Of a stretch of DNA of 21,330 nucleotides, positions 18,767-21,330 are shown piece after piece. Within the stretch, counting starts at the first letter, position 1, and the number at the start of each line of letters is the position of its first letter. Source of the DNA: Multifurca ochricompacta (Eukaryota > Basidiomycota > Agaricomycetes > Russulales > Russulaceae); contig WTXG01000461.1 in the NCBI GenBank assembly GCA_022496185.1, forward strand, positions 1 through 21,330, given 5' to 3'. A program made the translations under genes and the position numbers. Below the pieces are notes generated by a model that was not told the DNA's origin, made no database searches, and saw nothing but the letters and a program-made list of their open reading frames with translations.

Positions 18767-20194
18767 ATGTTCACTTCCCGCCCAGTTCCTCTTATCGCGA
18801 GTCACCCCCTTCATACAAGAACTCCAGGACGAGCACTTCAAAAGGCTAAGGGCATACTTCAGGAAAACGCTCCACATGGTCCCCGCACGGTGAAAACTCA
18901 TAAAGTGCACTTGCAGTCACCGCTTGGGGGTGGATCTCCTAGTACGAATTATCATCTACTTCTGTACTCCGCTTTTACAGCATACCGCAGAGTCTAGGAA
19001 GCTTTCCAAGCAGTTGTTGTCCTCAAAAGGTCCATCTACCGTTGTTGCTCGCCCCTGGGGGACAAGACACCTTTTGCCAATCGTCAGCGCCGCATAATAG
19101 ATGACTCATCTCCGGGTGCTACAAGTGGAAACATAATTAAGCGAGATGCAAACTTTGGCCCGTTGACGTCTGGACATACCTTGCTTCCCAGCTCGGCAAG
19201 GAAGACCGTGCGTGGACGCCACAGCTCAGCTCCCATGTTCGAGACTCCAGTCACAAATGGAAACCACTGGGACATTGTAGAAGGTGATGATGTTGTGATG
19301 ACAGTCCCTGAAACTCAAGGTGAAGAAACCCAACTGGACGATTATGATGAGATTGAGTACATGCCTCCCACTGCCATTGGTGCGCATACCACCGTTCGCC
19401 ATATTGCATTGAGTCAATACGCAGCGTAGACCCGCCATACACACCACATTTTGATGTCCCTGACTACAAGCTCTTAGGCGCGCAGCTTTTCGACGTGATG
19501 CACTCCCTTCCGAGGGATGATGCGACGGATCGCTTTTATGCCGCAGAAAAAGAAAATATTGACGACAAAGGGTTGCTTGAAGCTAGTGGCTTTACTACAT
19601 CACCCTCTCAGTGGAACTTCTTTGAGTTGCAGGAAGATGGCCAGTAACTATTTCTCGCACTTTTTCATCACTCCACTTATCGATCCTCCACAGATGATCC
19701 GAGCCCTTTTACAGAGCTACGTAGTTCAGGCACAACTTCCAAACGGAGCGCCAACGTGCCAACGACGACGCAACCCCGTGCGATGAAAGGCATGCCTGGA
19801 GCTGCACTGCCGATACGCGAGCTGCGCCCCCTCAAGCAATCAGTACAATCAGTGCCTCCCGTCCCGTCGAAGCGCAGACAGGAATCACGATTAGTCCCCA
19901 CACTTGCGACCCATTCAGTGAGGAAGGCATCAAACCAAACCCTCCCGCACGGCCAGCAACCGCGGCAGGCGCGTATTTCCTATGTCGCGCATTGCACCTG
20001 CCCTGGTAACATCCCGCATACCCGCGCGCCCGGCCACTTCTGCCTCCATGCGCCCGGCCACGACGGCGATGAGAACAATTAAGAAGGCAACGAAGGTACA
20101 GGCAAGCACGACGCCACTGGCTGCAAATTCGGAATTTGTTCTCAAGTTGGGTAGTGTGGATGTTGTGGATGAGGATTTCATGTTTAACGTATGA
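18767..20194 (+). CDS. Securin-like (Cut2/Pds1-type) protein, multi-exon, frame broken by apparent 1-nt shifts
   Basis: Likely exons: 18767 to a donor at 18890 or 18905; 18981-19379; 19430-19643; 19694-20194. The N-terminus reads RTPGRALQKAKGILQENAPHG. Exon 2 has PLGDKTPFANR, then FETPVTNGNHWDI and the acidic DYDEIEYMPP motif. Exon 3 continues PPYTPHFDVPDYK with a KEN triplet in AAEKENIDDK. The last exon is basic and rich in S, T, P and R, ending EDFMFNV. The EIEYMPP motif, destruction-signal-like elements and acidic-then-basic layout are what I remember of fungal securins, which hold separase inactive until anaphase; this assignment is tentative. Three frame problems appear: at about 19051-19056 (CCCC before TGGGG, one base short), at the 19644-19693 intron, where phases do not match by one base, and at about 19975, where the frame moves from 1 to 2. 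The exon 1 donor is uncertain. Either the gene is decaying or the consensus has homopolymer errors. Confidence 0.5.
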
Positions 20195-20341
20195 TTTGAT
20201 CATTGGAACTTCCATCGTTTTTTTTTTAAATCGATTTTTATACCGCGTGAGCCGCGAGACAGGTGCGGTTGATGTAAATACATCTGGTACTCTACTGATT
20301 AGTAGCCTATTGGTATTGTAAGAGCGTGACTGGTGGGGTGC

Positions 20342-21150
20342 TAGGTTGATCCCAGCGTCTTTTTGTGACTGAAGGCTGATAACTGGTGTGGTGTCTGAGT
20401 ATGAATCATGGGGGGGTTGTTCTGTGTGCTCCTTGTTGCCTTGTCAGGCTGTATTGTCCCTTTCCACCCGATCGCGTTGCGCTTCGGCTTCTTCGTCGGT
20501 TGCAAATGGGAACGAACGTTGCTCTTGTGCGAGATAGGAATTGCAGAAGATCTCGGGCGCGTTCGGTAAAGTAGGTGCGCATATCCTCTCTTGGGGATCG
20601 GGCTGGGTGGGGTGGTCAATTGGTCTCTGAGGGTTGGCCCTTCATATGGGTCGCCAGTGGTGGGATTTGGATGATTTGGAGTTCTTTCCGCACTGTATCG
20701 TGAAGTCGGCAATGAAAGAGTACATGAGCCATCAATATAGTTGGTCTGGTGGGATGTCTAGGTTTTTTTTGTTTGAGTAATGCATGGCCACTAGCCCATC
20801 TTAGTGCAGTGCTCGTTGTATGTCGGTCATAGCTCGGGCGTCCTGAGCCTGGCACTTCCGTAAATGCCACCCATAGTGGGTGGTTTTTCCCGTCCGGAGG
20901 TAGCGTGGCTGCGTGAGTTCTGGAGAACTGATGTATTCCGGGTTGACGCCGTCTTTCTCCCAGGCCATGCTGTGACCCACTTTTTGTGGGCGCGTTCTCT
21001 GGCCTTTTTGCGGGTGGCATTTCGGGGTGGTTGCATCCGGGATGAGGTATGGCGTGGCGGTGTGTGTTCAGGGCTTCTCTTAGCTAGTCGCAGGAGGTCT
21101 TGTCGTTCCTTTGCTGTTGTATTGGTTGTGGTTATTGTAACTTCGGTGTC
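20342..21150 (-). pseudogene. Decayed ORF of unknown family, antisense to and downstream of the securin-like gene
   Basis: On the minus strand one frame reads naturally from about 20972 to 20342: EKDGVNPEYISSPELTQPRY, later MTDIQRALH, DGLVAMHYSNKKNLDIPPDQ, WLMYSFIADF and FPFATDEEAEAQRDRVERD. It is interrupted by in-frame stops at 20803-20801 (TAA), 20734-20732, 20644-20642 and 20446-20444 (all TGA). Upstream, 21150 to about 20975, a basic stretch (ATRKKARERAHKKWVTAW) lies one base out of frame. Composition, lack of shorter periodic stops and conserved-looking tryptophans argue for former coding sequence. I do not recognise the family with certainty; similar hypothetical proteins seem to occur in other mushrooms. 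It is convergent with the securin-like gene. Confidence 0.45.
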
Positions 21151-21330
21151 CTGTAGGTGATAACCGAGGTTAGCAATTAATACTGATTAGCTGGTTGTTA
21201 GTGTTAGTGTATTAGTTTTAAGGTTCCATGGAGGCGCAAGTCTGGAGAAAGGCCGTGGCTGCACACCACGACATAGAGGTGGCGAGGGTGGGGGTTCTTG
21301 CATAGAACCCCGTTAGCCGTCTGCATATTT
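21151..21330. other. Window end, no feature recognised
   Basis: Too short to interpret. Possible upstream part of the decayed minus-strand ORF. GGGGGTTCTTGCATAGAACCCC at 21290-21311 is an inverted repeat that could form a short hairpin. Confidence 0.3.

Noticed and set aside
20864..21160. Plus-strand 98-codon ORF near the window end
   Set aside because: The opposite strand carries the more protein-like frame; this is its shadow, rich in W, R and V from the complementary codons.
1..21330. CRISPR array, bacterial operon, toxin-antitoxin or defence island
   Set aside because: Short spliceosomal introns and fungal gene families show a eukaryotic genome. No spaced direct repeats of CRISPR type or Shine-Dalgarno-led operons were seen.

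Overview
The window looks like a piece of a filamentous basidiomycete (mushroom-type, Agaricomycetes) genome. The coding regions are broken by many very short introns (about 45-66 bp, GT...AG). The recognisable families (DUF6532, a mushroom-type C2H2 protein, Dal5-like MFS permeases, a Tad-like LINE) are typical of that group. All gene models below were built by hand from splice signals, reading frame and remembered family motifs; no search was run.

Layout. 1-697: no gene seen. 698-1841: a 5'-truncated LINE copy that carries only ORF1 plus the 3' tail, bounded by a target-site duplication. 3308-4107: a four-exon DUF6532 gene that no single open frame reveals. 4403-5421: a DNA-transposon-like element with long inverted repeats, itself interrupted at 4722-5218 by an antisense LINE fragment with its own 11-bp duplication. 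5422-9400: gene-poor and relic-rich, with two diverged LTR-like repeats (6487-6590, 7036-7118) and the decayed ends of a third transporter copy (about 7450-7940).

9483-15043 is the core of the window: two tandem Dal5/ACS-family MFS transporter genes in the same orientation with the same 12-exon layout, including 17-nt and 8-nt micro-exons. Copy A (9483-11621) reads through as 510 aa. Copy B (12900-15043) is intact apart from two single-base deletions in exon 7. The 5' halves are almost identical, introns included, in blocks separated by diverged patches, while the 3' halves have diverged. This is the signature of patchy gene conversion between neighbours.

15044-17354: no gene recognised. 17355-18331: a three-exon C2H2 zinc-finger protein (284 aa). 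18767-20194: a multi-exon gene resembling fungal securin (Cut2/Pds1 type), whose frame is broken by single-base shifts. About 20342-21150 (minus): a decayed long ORF with four in-frame stops.

There is no sign of a coordinated multi-gene system such as a biosynthetic cluster, defence island or CRISPR array. The strongest stories are the converting transporter pair with a third remnant, the nested transposon, the ORF1-only LINE copy, and the recurring homopolymer-length frameshifts, which raise the question of assembly error versus true decay.
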